A stretch of 64,000 nt of DNA from Streptomyces sp. V2I9 (lineage in GTDB: Bacteria; Actinomycetota; Actinomycetes; Streptomycetales; Streptomycetaceae), in the NCBI RefSeq assembly GCF_030817475.1, contig NZ_JAUSZJ010000002.1, positions 1-64,000 on the forward strand. The letters run 5' to 3'. The first letter of the stretch is position 1; every line of letters starts with the position of its first letter. This document shows, one piece after another, positions 8,192-15,401 of this stretch. The notes below the pieces were generated by a model, which was given only the letters and a program-made list of their open reading frames with translations, was not told the origin of the DNA and made no database searches. Both the position numbers and the translations under genes were made by a program.

Positions 8192-8821
8192 GTGAACGAA
8201 CCGCTCGAAGCCGTGACCGGCTCCTCCGCCGAGGAGCCCGTCCGGGCCGTGACCACGCGCGTGTTTCTGGCGCTCGCCCCGCCCGACGACGCGAAGGACG
8301 AGCTGGCCCGTGCGCTGCGCCCGGCCTACGCCGCCCATCCCCGTATGCGGTGGAACCGTATCGAGGACTGGCACATCACCCTGGCGTTCCTCGGTGAGCT
8401 GCCGGTCTCCGCCGTCCCGCCCCTGATGCCTCCGCTCGCCGGGCTCGCGGCGCGGCGTGCTCCCCTGCGGCTGGCGCTGCGCGGGGGCGGACATTTCGAC
8501 GAACGGGTGGTGTGGAGCGGAGTCACGGGGGACCTGGACGAGCTGCACCGCCTCGCCTCCGACGTGCGCGCTCTCGTCCGTGAGTGCGGCGTCCTCCTTC
8601 CGGAGCGGACGTTCCGGCCCCATCTGACCCTGGCCCGTTCCCGCCGGGGCGACCAGGCGGCCACGGTGGAGGCCGCGGCGGGGCTCGCCGCGTTCGCCGG
8701 CCGGAGCTGGGAGGCCGGGAGTCTGCACCTGGTGGGCAGCAACATCGGTCGGGGGCCGGGACAGATCCACTACCGCACCATCGTGGCCTGGGATTTCGGC
8801 GGCGGCGTGGACGGGGCCTGA
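8192..8821 (+). CDS. thpR: RNA 2',3'-cyclic phosphodiesterase (ThpR, 2H family)
   Basis: A 2H-phosphoesterase of about 209 residues that hydrolyses 2',3'-cyclic phosphate ends of RNA. The two catalytic HxTx motifs are clear: HITL after RWNRIEDW and HLTL after TFRP. The conserved N-terminal RVFLALAPPD begins the fold. The frame is open from GTG 8144, but GTG 8192 (reading NEPLEAVTG) or GTG 8249 (reading TTRVFLAL) fit the family better; 8192 is a compromise. The gene stands alone in its orientation. Confidence 0.85.
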   Translation: MNEPLEAVTGSSAEEPVRAVTTRVFLALAPPDDAKDELARALRPAYAAHPRMRWNRIEDWHITLAFLGELPVSAVPPLMPPLAGLAARRAPLRLALRGGGHFDERVVWSGVTGDLDELHRLASDVRALVRECGVLLPERTFRPHLTLARSRRGDQAATVEAAAGLAAFAGRSWEAGSLHLVGSNIGRGPGQIHYRTIVAWDFGGGVDGA

Positions 8822-9036
8822 CCGGTGCCCCGCTGACGGGGTGACGGGCGGCGCGGCCCGCGGAACGCCCGAGGTCCCCGGTCCGGCGGCCGCAGGACGC
8901 GGCGCCGCCCATGCATGCGAGAAGTGGTCCACGGCAGTGACGGCTGCGCGGTTACCGGTGGGCCGGACCGGCTCTCCACGGGACCGGCCGCGCCTGCACC
9001 GCGCTCACACGGTGCCACGCTCATACGATGCCGCGC

Positions 9037-9663
9037 TCACACGGTGTCGGGCGGTGCGGGGCGGGCGTGCGACAGCAGGAACTCGGTCGCCCGCGCGATG
9101 GCCTCGGCGGATGTGCCGTGCACGGCCTCCGACTCGTCCTCCCGCAGGTCCGCGCCGGTGGCGGTGTACCACCAGGCGTCCGCTCCCGGGTCATGGTGGA
9201 TGACGGCGTCCCCGCCCGCGTAGTGCAGGGGGATGGACTCGCTGGCGGACTTCTTGGGCACCGCGTGGGGCCACTTCAGGCGGGCCGACTGCCGCTTGAT
9301 ACCGCCCCAGGCAGCGCCGAGCTGCGTGTAGCTGGCTCCGCCGCGTCCGGCCACGGTGGCGGCGCTCTCGGCCAGGCGGTCGACGGACGATCTGGCCTCG
9401 TACAGCGACCGCAGAAGCGCCAGCTGCACATCGGGCGCGGCCATGAGCGCGACATCGAAGGGCTTGCCGGCGGTGCGATAGGCCAGGGCACGCGTCGAGA
9501 TCCGCTCGGCCAGGGCTCGGGCCGCCTCCAGCACCTGCTCGTCCATGGCGAAGGCGTCCGCGTCGCCGGGTTCACGCCAGGCGGGCTCCACCGGGGTCAG
9601 GACCGTGGCCCAGAAGTCTTCGTCGCTCGGTACGGGGGTCGGAACCGACGTCACATCATCCAT
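9037..9663 (-). CDS. hypothetical protein
   Basis: A 208-residue soluble protein that I cannot assign. It has an acidic N-terminus and a helical middle (VLEAARALAERISTRALAYR, RSLYEARSSVDRLAESAATV). The C-terminal third is beta-rich and contains [20 protein letters not shown] followed by DAWWYTATG. It has no signal peptide or membrane segment. The ATG at 9663 is adjacent to the ohrR 3' end (65 bp away, same strand), so the two could be co-transcribed. Codon usage is typical of the window. Confidence 0.7.
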   Translation of the reverse strand: MDDVTSVPTPVPSDEDFWATVLTPVEPAWREPGDADAFAMDEQVLEAARALAERISTRALAYRTAGKPFDVALMAAPDVQLALLRSLYEARSSVDRLAESAATVAGRGGASYTQLGAAWGGIKRQSARLKWPHAVPKKSASESIPLHYAGGDAVIHHDPGADAWWYTATGADLREDESEAVHGTSAEAIARATEFLLSHARPAPPDTV

Positions 9664-9728
9664 GCGACAAACCTAACCGCCGACCTGGACCGTGACAAGT
9701 GTTCCTGTCGCACCAAGGGGGCGACAGG

Positions 9729-10238
9729 TCAACCTTCCAGTGGTTCCGCCACCTCACCCGTCGCGGCCTCCCCCAGAGTCACGGTGAGGCGACGCAGCAC
9801 GCCCTGCAGCCCGAGAACCTCCTCGACCGACAGGCCGGTGGCGGCCAGCACACCGCGGGGAACCGTCAGCGCCCGGTCACGCAGGTCCGCACCCTCGCCG
9901 GTCAGCTCGATCAGGACGGAGCGTTCGTCCTCACGGCTGCGTTCCCGCCGGACCAGCCCGGCGGCCTCCAGGCGCTTCAGCAGGGGTGAAAGGGTGCCGG
10001 AGTCCAGGCGCAACCGCTCCCCGATGACCTTGACCGGCTGGGCGCCGTGCTCCCACAGGACCAGCATGACCAGGTACTGCGAGTAGGTGAGCCCGAGATC
10101 CTTCAATGCCTGCCGGTAGAAGCCGCCGAACGCGCGCGACGCGGCATGCAGCGAGAAGCAGACCTGATGGTCCAGTCGCAGGAGTTCCGCGTCGGGGATG
10201 GCGGACAGGTCGGACGCGGCGCCCGGAGCAGTGGTCAT
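9729..10238 (-). CDS. ohrR: MarR-family organic-hydroperoxide repressor OhrR
   Basis: A 169-residue winged-helix MarR repressor. The N-terminal LDHQVCFSLHAASRA places a Cys at the position of the peroxide-sensing Cys of OhrR. The recognition region reads LRLDSGTLSPLLKRLEAAGL and the wing contains RSREDERSVLIELT. When the Cys is oxidised, OhrR-type repressors release ohr. It is divergent from ohr, with two operator-like palindromes between them. ATG 10238 is preferred to the longer open frame because family N-termini begin close to this point. Confidence 0.9.
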   Translation of the reverse strand: MTTAPGAASDLSAIPDAELLRLDHQVCFSLHAASRAFGGFYRQALKDLGLTYSQYLVMLVLWEHGAQPVKVIGERLRLDSGTLSPLLKRLEAAGLVRRERSREDERSVLIELTGEGADLRDRALTVPRGVLAATGLSVEEVLGLQGVLRRLTVTLGEAATGEVAEPLEG

Positions 10239-10267
10239 GACCCCAGCGTACCGCCGCTCATCCGATT

Positions 10268-10295
10268 GAGTTGTGTGCAACTCAGTTGTGTGCAA
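10268..10295. promoter_or_regulatory. tandem OhrR operator-like palindromes
   Basis: The ohrR-ohr spacer contains GAGTTGTGTGCAACTC (10268-10283), a palindrome with 6-bp arms. A second TTGTGTGCAA (10286-10295) follows immediately. The 10-bp core is repeated exactly, 15 bp apart from start to start. The position between divergent regulator and target is what an autoregulated OhrR circuit needs. Binding by OhrR is inference. Confidence 0.75.
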
Positions 10296-10350
10296 TCTTT
10301 ATGTCAGAGGCCACGACCACCCCGGTCGGGCCCTCGGAGGAGGGTCACCC

Positions 10351-10761
10351 ATGGACGCGTTGTACACCGCCGCCGCCACCGCCAACGGCCGTGAAGGCCG
10401 TGCCGTGAGTTCGGACGGTCAGCTCGATCTGCCCCTGGCCATGCCCCCCGCCCTCGGCGGCGACGGCAAGGGCACCAACCCCGAGCAGCTCTTCGCGGCC
10501 GGGTATGCGGCCTGTTTCGCCAGTGCGATGGCCGCGGTCGGGCGCGAGCTGAAGATCGACACCAAGGACGCCTCCGTGACCGCCGAGGTCTCCATCGGCA
10601 AGGAGGGCGGGGGCTTCGGCCTCGCGGTCGTCATGCGCGTGGAGCTGCCGGACTCCCTCGCGGGAGAGACCGGGCGGAAGCTGGTCGAGGCGACCCACGC
10701 CTACTGCCCGTACTCCAAGGCCACGCGGGGCAACATCGACGTCGAGCTCGTCATCGAGTAG
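10351..10761 (+). CDS. ohr: organic hydroperoxide resistance protein Ohr
   Basis: A 136-residue OsmC/Ohr-family thiol peroxidase that reduces organic hydroperoxides. Both active-site cysteines are present: the peroxidatic one in AAGYAACFASAM and the resolving one in THAYCPYSKATRGN. The N-terminal LYTAAATANGREGRA is typical of Ohr. ATG 10351 follows a strong GGAGGAGGGT ribosome-binding site. Expression is presumably derepressed through the OhrR palindromes 55-85 bp upstream. A 12-bp-stem terminator follows the stop. Confidence 0.93.
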   Translation: MDALYTAAATANGREGRAVSSDGQLDLPLAMPPALGGDGKGTNPEQLFAAGYAACFASAMAAVGRELKIDTKDASVTAEVSIGKEGGGFGLAVVMRVELPDSLAGETGRKLVEATHAYCPYSKATRGNIDVELVIE

Positions 10762-10778
10762 TCGTGCCGTTCGCCCGC

Positions 10779-10809
10779 GGGGCCGGCCCGGAAGTCTCGG
10801 GCCGGCCCC
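10779..10809. terminator. hairpin between convergent genes
   Basis: A perfect 12-bp stem GGGGCCGGCCCG/CGGGCCGGCCCC (10779-10790 with 10798-10809) with a 7-nt loop lies between the stops of ohr and the hydrolase-fusion gene. It could serve both strands. No T-run follows, as is usual in Streptomyces. Confidence 0.75.
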
Positions 10810-10829
10810 GCTCGGCGTGGCGTCGCATG

Positions 10830-12359
10830 TCAGCCGCGCAGGCGGGCCAGTACAGCGCCCGCCGCGCGGTGCACGGCGTCACGCGCCGCGTCGGTCCGGT
10901 CGAGCGTCTCGAAACCGTGGCGCCCCTCCGGTACGTCGACGATCTCGACGTCGGCCGCGCAGCGGGCGGCCTCGGCCACGAACTCCTCGACGGTCGCGGC
11001 GATCTCCGGAATCTCGCGTCCCGCCCGGACCAGGACGACGGGCAGGTCTCCGGCGTCGGGGACGGCTCGGACCGGATGGAAGCGGGAGCCGGTCAGCCCC
11101 CAGCTCGGCAGTGGCGCGAGGATCGGGTAGTTCGCGGCCACGCACCGCAGCCACCGAGGGGGCTCGCTCAGCCAGTCGGCCATCATCGGGCCCCCGCCCG
11201 AGAAGAACCACAGCGCTATCCGGTCCGCGTCCACCCGCGGATCGGCGCGCACCCGTTCCACCGCGTCGGCCACGTCCGCCGCGGCCCGTTCGTAGTCGGT
11301 CACGGCGTGCAGGCGGTGGTCGAGGGTCACGCCCACGACCCCCCGCCCGGCGAGGAGGCGTGCGTATCCCGCCAGGGTCGGCCAGTCCCGCGGCGTGGGC
11401 CGTGCCCCGGCCGGAACGGGTCCCCCGTGCACGAACACCACGGCCGGGTGCGGTCCCGGCCCCTCCGGCAGGTACAGGTCGATGTTCCCGGTCCGCTCGC
11501 GCGGACGTCCGGGTACGTCGAGGAGGAACGGCCGCAGGTGGGCGGGCCGGTGGGCGGGGCCGGGCGGGGTCAGCAGCCGCCCCCCGCCGGACGCGGCCTC
11601 GGACAGGGCCTGCGCGAGTTCCGTGGGACAGGACAGCATCGGCCAGTGCCCCGTGGGCAGTTCGAGGAAGGCGACCCGCGCGTCGGCCAGCGCCCTGAGG
11701 GCGGGGTCGCCGACGTCCACCATGATCTGGAGCAGCTCGACGCCCGGCCCGTTGCCGGTGCACAGCACCCCGGTCACGGGTACGGCGGCCACCGCGCCCG
11801 TGAGCCGCAGCGGCTGGAGCAGGGTGTCCAGCGGCTGCGGCGCCGCGAGGGCGGTGAGCCCGTCGAGCGCCGCCCCGCTGAGACCCGCGGTGCTCCCCCA
11901 GCGGGCCCACCCGTCCCGCGCCGGGGGCGGCAGCTCGCCGCCGCTTCCCCCCTCGCCGCGCGCGGCGGCCCGTTCCACCACCTCCTCGCGCAGACCCTGG
12001 TCGGGCACGGCGGCCAGGGCGGGCGTCCCGTCCTGCACCGGAGCGGCGTCCAGGTGGACGATGCGGGCGATCGCCCCCGCCCGCCGGTCCGCCGCGCCGT
12101 ACACCGGATGGATGCCGTAGGCGTGGCCGACGAGCACGATCTCGCGGTCGGGCCCAGCGGCCACCGCGTCGATCACCGCGAGGACGTCCGCGATGTGCGT
12201 CTCCAGGTCGACGGCCCCACCGGGCCCGCCGGGTTCCCCGCCGAGTCCGGTGAGCGCCACCGTCCGCACCTCGGCGCCGTCCGCGGCCAGCCGGGCCGCG
12301 GTGTCCCGCCACACGTACGGTCCGGTGAACGCCCCTGCCACCAGGATGAATACGGTCAT
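10830..12359 (-). CDS. two-domain alpha/beta hydrolase fusion, first domain lacking the nucleophile
   Basis: A 509-residue protein made of two different alpha/beta-hydrolase domains. Residues 1-245 resemble the methylesterase-like family of the gene at 29854-30558 (MTVFILVAGAFTGPYVWRDT, then a C-terminal PTGHWPMLSCP), but the elbow reads VLVGHAYG, with Ala where Ser should be. Residues 290-509 resemble dienelactone-hydrolase or BD-FAE-type esterases: FVHGG oxyanion loop, LWFFSGGGP elbow with Ser, and EGRHGFE with His. A Pro-rich stretch (PPGPAHRPAHLRP) joins them. Catalysis therefore probably rests on the C-terminal domain only. The ATG at 12359 is divergent from the merR-type gene, which may regulate it. 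Confidence 0.85.
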   Translation of the reverse strand: MTVFILVAGAFTGPYVWRDTAARLAADGAEVRTVALTGLGGEPGGPGGAVDLETHIADVLAVIDAVAAGPDREIVLVGHAYGIHPVYGAADRRAGAIARIVHLDAAPVQDGTPALAAVPDQGLREEVVERAAARGEGGSGGELPPPARDGWARWGSTAGLSGAALDGLTALAAPQPLDTLLQPLRLTGAVAAVPVTGVLCTGNGPGVELLQIMVDVGDPALRALADARVAFLELPTGHWPMLSCPTELAQALSEAASGGGRLLTPPGPAHRPAHLRPFLLDVPGRPRERTGNIDLYLPEGPGPHPAVVFVHGGPVPAGARPTPRDWPTLAGYARLLAGRGVVGVTLDHRLHAVTDYERAAADVADAVERVRADPRVDADRIALWFFSGGGPMMADWLSEPPRWLRCVAANYPILAPLPSWGLTGSRFHPVRAVPDAGDLPVVLVRAGREIPEIAATVEEFVAEAARCAADVEIVDVPEGRHGFETLDRTDAARDAVHRAAGAVLARLRG

Positions 12360-12425
12360 GGTCCCTCCTCGTCACACTCTCCCGCGCACCGGTCCGATCC
12401 CCGGCAGCACCGGCCGGTACGGTAG

Positions 12426-12447
12426 GAACTCCCCCTGGTGGAGGTTC
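12426..12447. promoter_or_regulatory. inverted repeat overlapping the merR-type ribosome-binding site
   Basis: GAACTCCCCC and GTGGAGGTTC flank a 2-bp centre and are complementary at most positions. The repeat sits in the 90-bp gap between divergent genes and includes the GGAGG ribosome-binding site of the regulator. It could be the operator of the MerR protein. The match is imperfect, so this is tentative. Confidence 0.35.
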
Positions 12448-12449
12448 AA

Positions 12450-13508
12450 GTGTTCTCGTCGTACGACGGGCTCTGCACCATCGGTGAACTGGCCGAGCAT
12501 GCGGGTCTCAGCGTCAGGACCGTCCGCTTCTACTCGGACCGGGGTCTGCTGCCGGAGACGCGCCGCTCCACGGGTGGACACCGCAGGTACGGCCCGGAGG
12601 CCGTGGAGCGGCTGGGCATGATCCGGTCCCTGCGCGGCCTCGATCTGCCGGTCTCCGAAGTGCGCCGGATTCTCGATGAGTCGGACGAGCGGGACGGCGG
12701 GACGGCGGGGGGCGGGGCGCTGGAGGACGCGGTGGCCGGCCGGCTGCGGTCCCTGGGGGCCGAACTCGCCGCGCTGCGCTGGCGGGAGGCGGCACTCCGG
12801 CTGGTGCAGGAATCCCCCGCGGCCGAACGAGCCGGTCGGCTGCGGCTGGTGGGAGCGGTCGCCGCCCCACCGAGCACCGACGCGCTGGCCCGTTTCTGGC
12901 GTGCGTGGCTTCCGCCGCGCATGCCCGCCCGGTCCGTCGCCGCGTTCCTGGAGGCGGCGGTGCCGCATCCGCCCGAGAATCCGGAGCCGGGCCAGGTGCT
13001 CGCCTTCGCCCGGCTGCACGCCCTTGTGTCCCGTCCGTGCGGCGAGGGGGAACGCCGCGCCACCCAGCCCCGCGCGCACGCCGTCGCGTCGGACGCTCGT
13101 GCCCCGGCCGTTCTGTACGCGGGTCTCGCCGAGGCGTACGGTCTGGCGGTCGCGGAGATCCGACGGGAGGCCGAGCCCGCTTCCGGGGAGGCGTTGGACG
13201 GGTTCGTGACCGCGTACGCGGGTACGTACGGCGCCGCCGACACGCCTGCCTTCCGCCGCCTGCTGGCCGGGCGGCTCGCGGCCGACCCGCGCATCGACCG
13301 GTACTGGGAGCTGACGGCCGAGGTGATCAGCGTTCCCGGCGGCCGCCCCGAGCCGACGCCGGGGACCGCGCACGACTGGCTCCTGGCCGCCCTGGACGCG
13401 GAGGTGGCGGCGGCGGGTGGTGGCCGCGACGGTACGCGAGCCGGGCAAGGGCGGAGCGCCGTCCCCTCTCGCGTATCGGACGGGGCGGAGGGCGTCTCAC
13501 CCCGGTGA
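12450..13508 (+). CDS. MerR-family transcriptional regulator
   Basis: A regulator of about 352 residues. Residues 8-75 hold a MerR winged helix (TIGELAEHAGLSVRTVRFYS, then RRYGPEAVERLGMIRSLRGL). The rest is a long helical domain resembling TipAS/TetR-like effector folds and probably senses a small molecule. GTG 12450 is chosen because GGAGG lies 5 nt upstream; an in-frame GTG at 12438 overlaps that site. It is divergent from the hydrolase fusion and is a candidate regulator of it. Its 3' end overlaps the convergent LysR gene by 12 bp. Confidence 0.85.
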   Translation: MFSSYDGLCTIGELAEHAGLSVRTVRFYSDRGLLPETRRSTGGHRRYGPEAVERLGMIRSLRGLDLPVSEVRRILDESDERDGGTAGGGALEDAVAGRLRSLGAELAALRWREAALRLVQESPAAERAGRLRLVGAVAAPPSTDALARFWRAWLPPRMPARSVAAFLEAAVPHPPENPEPGQVLAFARLHALVSRPCGEGERRATQPRAHAVASDARAPAVLYAGLAEAYGLAVAEIRREAEPASGEALDGFVTAYAGTYGAADTPAFRRLLAGRLAADPRIDRYWELTAEVISVPGGRPEPTPGTAHDWLLAALDAEVAAAGGGRDGTRAGQGRSAVPSRVSDGAEGVSPR

Positions 13509-14408
13509 GCGGGGCCCCACGTGCTCCGCGACCGCGCCGAGCAGGACCTCCCGCAGGGCGAGGGCCGCCGGGAGCGGTGCGTCGGGCAGTGCCACGTGGA
13601 CGGTCCGGCGCAGGGCCGGGTCGGTGAGGGGGCGCAGGACGAGTTCGGCGGGGACCGCACGCGCGGCGAGCGAGGGGACCAGGGCCACGCCGAGGCCGGC
13701 GGCCGCGTAGCCGAACTTCCCCGCCCACCCGGCGATCCTCATGACCCGTTCCGGCGTGAAGCCCGCTCGGGCACAGGCGTCGGCGAGCATCGTGGGACGG
13801 TCCCCGTACGCGTTCTGGATCCAGGTCTCGTCGCGGAGTTCGTACAGCTCGACGGCGTCGGCCCCGGCCAAGGGGTGGCGGCGCGGGAGGGCGACGAGCA
13901 GCTCGTCCTCGCACAGCACGGTCGTCGTGATTCCCTCGGCCGAGGGCAGACCGTACGGGTAGTCGCTGACGACGGCAAGGTCCAACGTCCCGTCCGTGAG
14001 ATGCCGCATCAGTGTGTCGGTCGGGCTCTCGACGGCCGCCACCTCTATCCCCGGCCGGGCGTCCCGGAGGACTCTCAGCGCGGCCGGCAGGAGTGCGATG
14101 CCGGCGGTGGGGAACGCGCCCGCGTGCAGCGGCCCGCCGTGTCCGGCGTGCAGGACGCCCAGGTCCCGCTCGGCACGGGCGAGCCGGTCCAGCACCTCCA
14201 CGGCGTGCCGGTGCAGCACCCGCCCCGCAGGGGTGAGCCGTACGCCTCGTGGCAGGCGCTCGAGCAACGGCCCGCCCGCTCGGGCCTCCAGCGCCGCGAT
14301 CCGCCGGGACACCGCGGACTGCGTGTAGTTGAGCCGCGCCGCCGCCCTGGTGAACGAACCGGTCTCGGCCACGGTGACGAGCAGCCGGAGCGACTCGTTC
14401 TCCCACAT
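13497..14408 (-). CDS. LysR-family transcriptional regulator
   Basis: A 303-residue LysR regulator. The winged helix covers residues 1-60 (ESLRLLVTVAETGSFTRAAA, YTQSAVSRRIAALE) and the periplasmic-binding-like effector domain covers about 90-300 (GTLDLAVVSDYPYG, VALPRRHPLAGAD). ATG 14408 follows GGGGGAAG. No divergent partner lies close by, since the next gene starts 228 bp away on the other strand. The target is unknown. It converges on, and slightly overlaps, the MerR gene. Confidence 0.88.
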   Translation of the reverse strand: MWENESLRLLVTVAETGSFTRAAARLNYTQSAVSRRIAALEARAGGPLLERLPRGVRLTPAGRVLHRHAVEVLDRLARAERDLGVLHAGHGGPLHAGAFPTAGIALLPAALRVLRDARPGIEVAAVESPTDTLMRHLTDGTLDLAVVSDYPYGLPSAEGITTTVLCEDELLVALPRRHPLAGADAVELYELRDETWIQNAYGDRPTMLADACARAGFTPERVMRIAGWAGKFGYAAAGLGVALVPSLAARAVPAELVLRPLTDPALRRTVHVALPDAPLPAALALREVLLGAVAEHVGPRSPG

Positions 14409-14635
14409 GTCTTCCCCCTGCCGCAGCGCGCGTCGCACGGACACCGGCATCATCGCCGATCGCATTCCGCTCGCGCATGGGTTCCATGCGAAGTGGTCGC
14501 TGGTGCCCTGCTCCGGGCGGCCGTAGCGTCGGGGCCGGCGGCGGCGCGGGAATGGTTGCGCGGCCGTCCGGGCCCCGCCGGTCACTCGCGTTCGGGCGGC
14601 CCCCGGTGGCTTCGATCCCGAGAAGGCGGTTCATC

Positions 14636-15130
14636 GTGCGACAGACCCGGAGCGGACCGGAGTTGGGACGGCGGATCGGCACCTACCACGCGGTCGGGAC
14701 CATGGGCGCGCTCGCCCAGTTCGCGCTGCGGACGATCACACTGCTGGCGCTCGTCATGATCGGCGCGCTGGTGTGGATCAGGCCGGACTCCACGCTGCTC
14801 AAGAGCTCCGTGACCGCGGCGGTGGTGATCGTTCTGTTCGGGCTGCGGCTGGCGTGGCGCTTCGTCACGGCGCGGTGCGGCGGCAATCAGTGCCGATTGC
14901 ACCAGGGGGGCGTGGTCGTCACCGGCCCGTTCGGCGGAGTACGGGGCACGGTGGCGTGGCGGGAGGTCACCGGTCTGCGCAGGATGAGCAACGCGTCCCT
15001 TCTCATGGCGTTCCACCGCATGGAGCTGGAACGGCGGGGCGGACCGCCGCTGACCTTCATCGCGCTGGGTTTCGAACCCGCTCTGGTGGAGGTCCTGGTG
15101 AAACTCGCCGCGCGCAACGGCCTGGAGTAG
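14636..15130 (+). CDS. membrane protein with PH-like C-terminal region (possibly DUF6585)
   Basis: A protein of about 164 residues with two transmembrane segments near the N-terminus (ALAQFALRTITLLALVMIGA, SSVTAAVVIVLFGLRLAWRF). A beta-rich cytoplasmic region follows (RLHQGGVVVTGPFGGVRGTV, then AWREVTGLRRM) and resembles bacterial PH-like domains. GTG 14636 has GAGAAGG just upstream; the frame is open further 5' but without plausible sequence. Function unknown; the DUF6585 link is a guess from pattern. Confidence 0.6.
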   Translation: MRQTRSGPELGRRIGTYHAVGTMGALAQFALRTITLLALVMIGALVWIRPDSTLLKSSVTAAVVIVLFGLRLAWRFVTARCGGNQCRLHQGGVVVTGPFGGVRGTVAWREVTGLRRMSNASLLMAFHRMELERRGGPPLTFIALGFEPALVEVLVKLAARNGLE

Positions 15131-15280
15131 GGCAGCGGCGGCGCTCGGCCGGCAGAGCGCGGACCGGTCCGGGACCGGGCTCGCGCGACAGCTCTGCTCC
15201 GGCCGAGGAAAGCAGACGCGAAAAGGGGGCCGGCCGGTCGCGTCCGGAGCACATGCGCCGGGCGACCGCGCCACACGAAG

Positions 15281-15401
15281 AACCCCGGGCCGTCATTGCG
15301 GTCCGGGGTTTGTCGCGCGTATATTGGATTCTTCTGCGCACATGCGAAAAGGCCCCACTCGGGGGCCTTATGAAGACGAATATATCTGGCCGGGAGCCGT
15401 T
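15281..15401 (+). promoter_or_regulatory. helR promoter and structured leader
   Basis: An inverted repeat (15281-15290 with 15301-15310, AACCCCGGGC/GTCCGGGGTT) spans a candidate -35 TTGCGG at 15296. An 18-bp spacer leads to TATATT at 15320-15325. The leader then contains an 8-bp stem AAGGCCCC/GGGGCCTT (15349-15356 with 15362-15369), followed by an A/T-rich stretch and GGGAG before TTG 15402. The first repeat may be an operator or the terminator of the upstream gene; the second could act as an attenuator. The published rifamycin-associated element is not recognisable. Confidence 0.5.

Noticed and set aside
15281..15401. Rifamycin-associated element upstream of helR
   Set aside because: The inverted repeats present do not match the known element (GGGGCTTGCGGCAAG-type core); only generic hairpins are seen.
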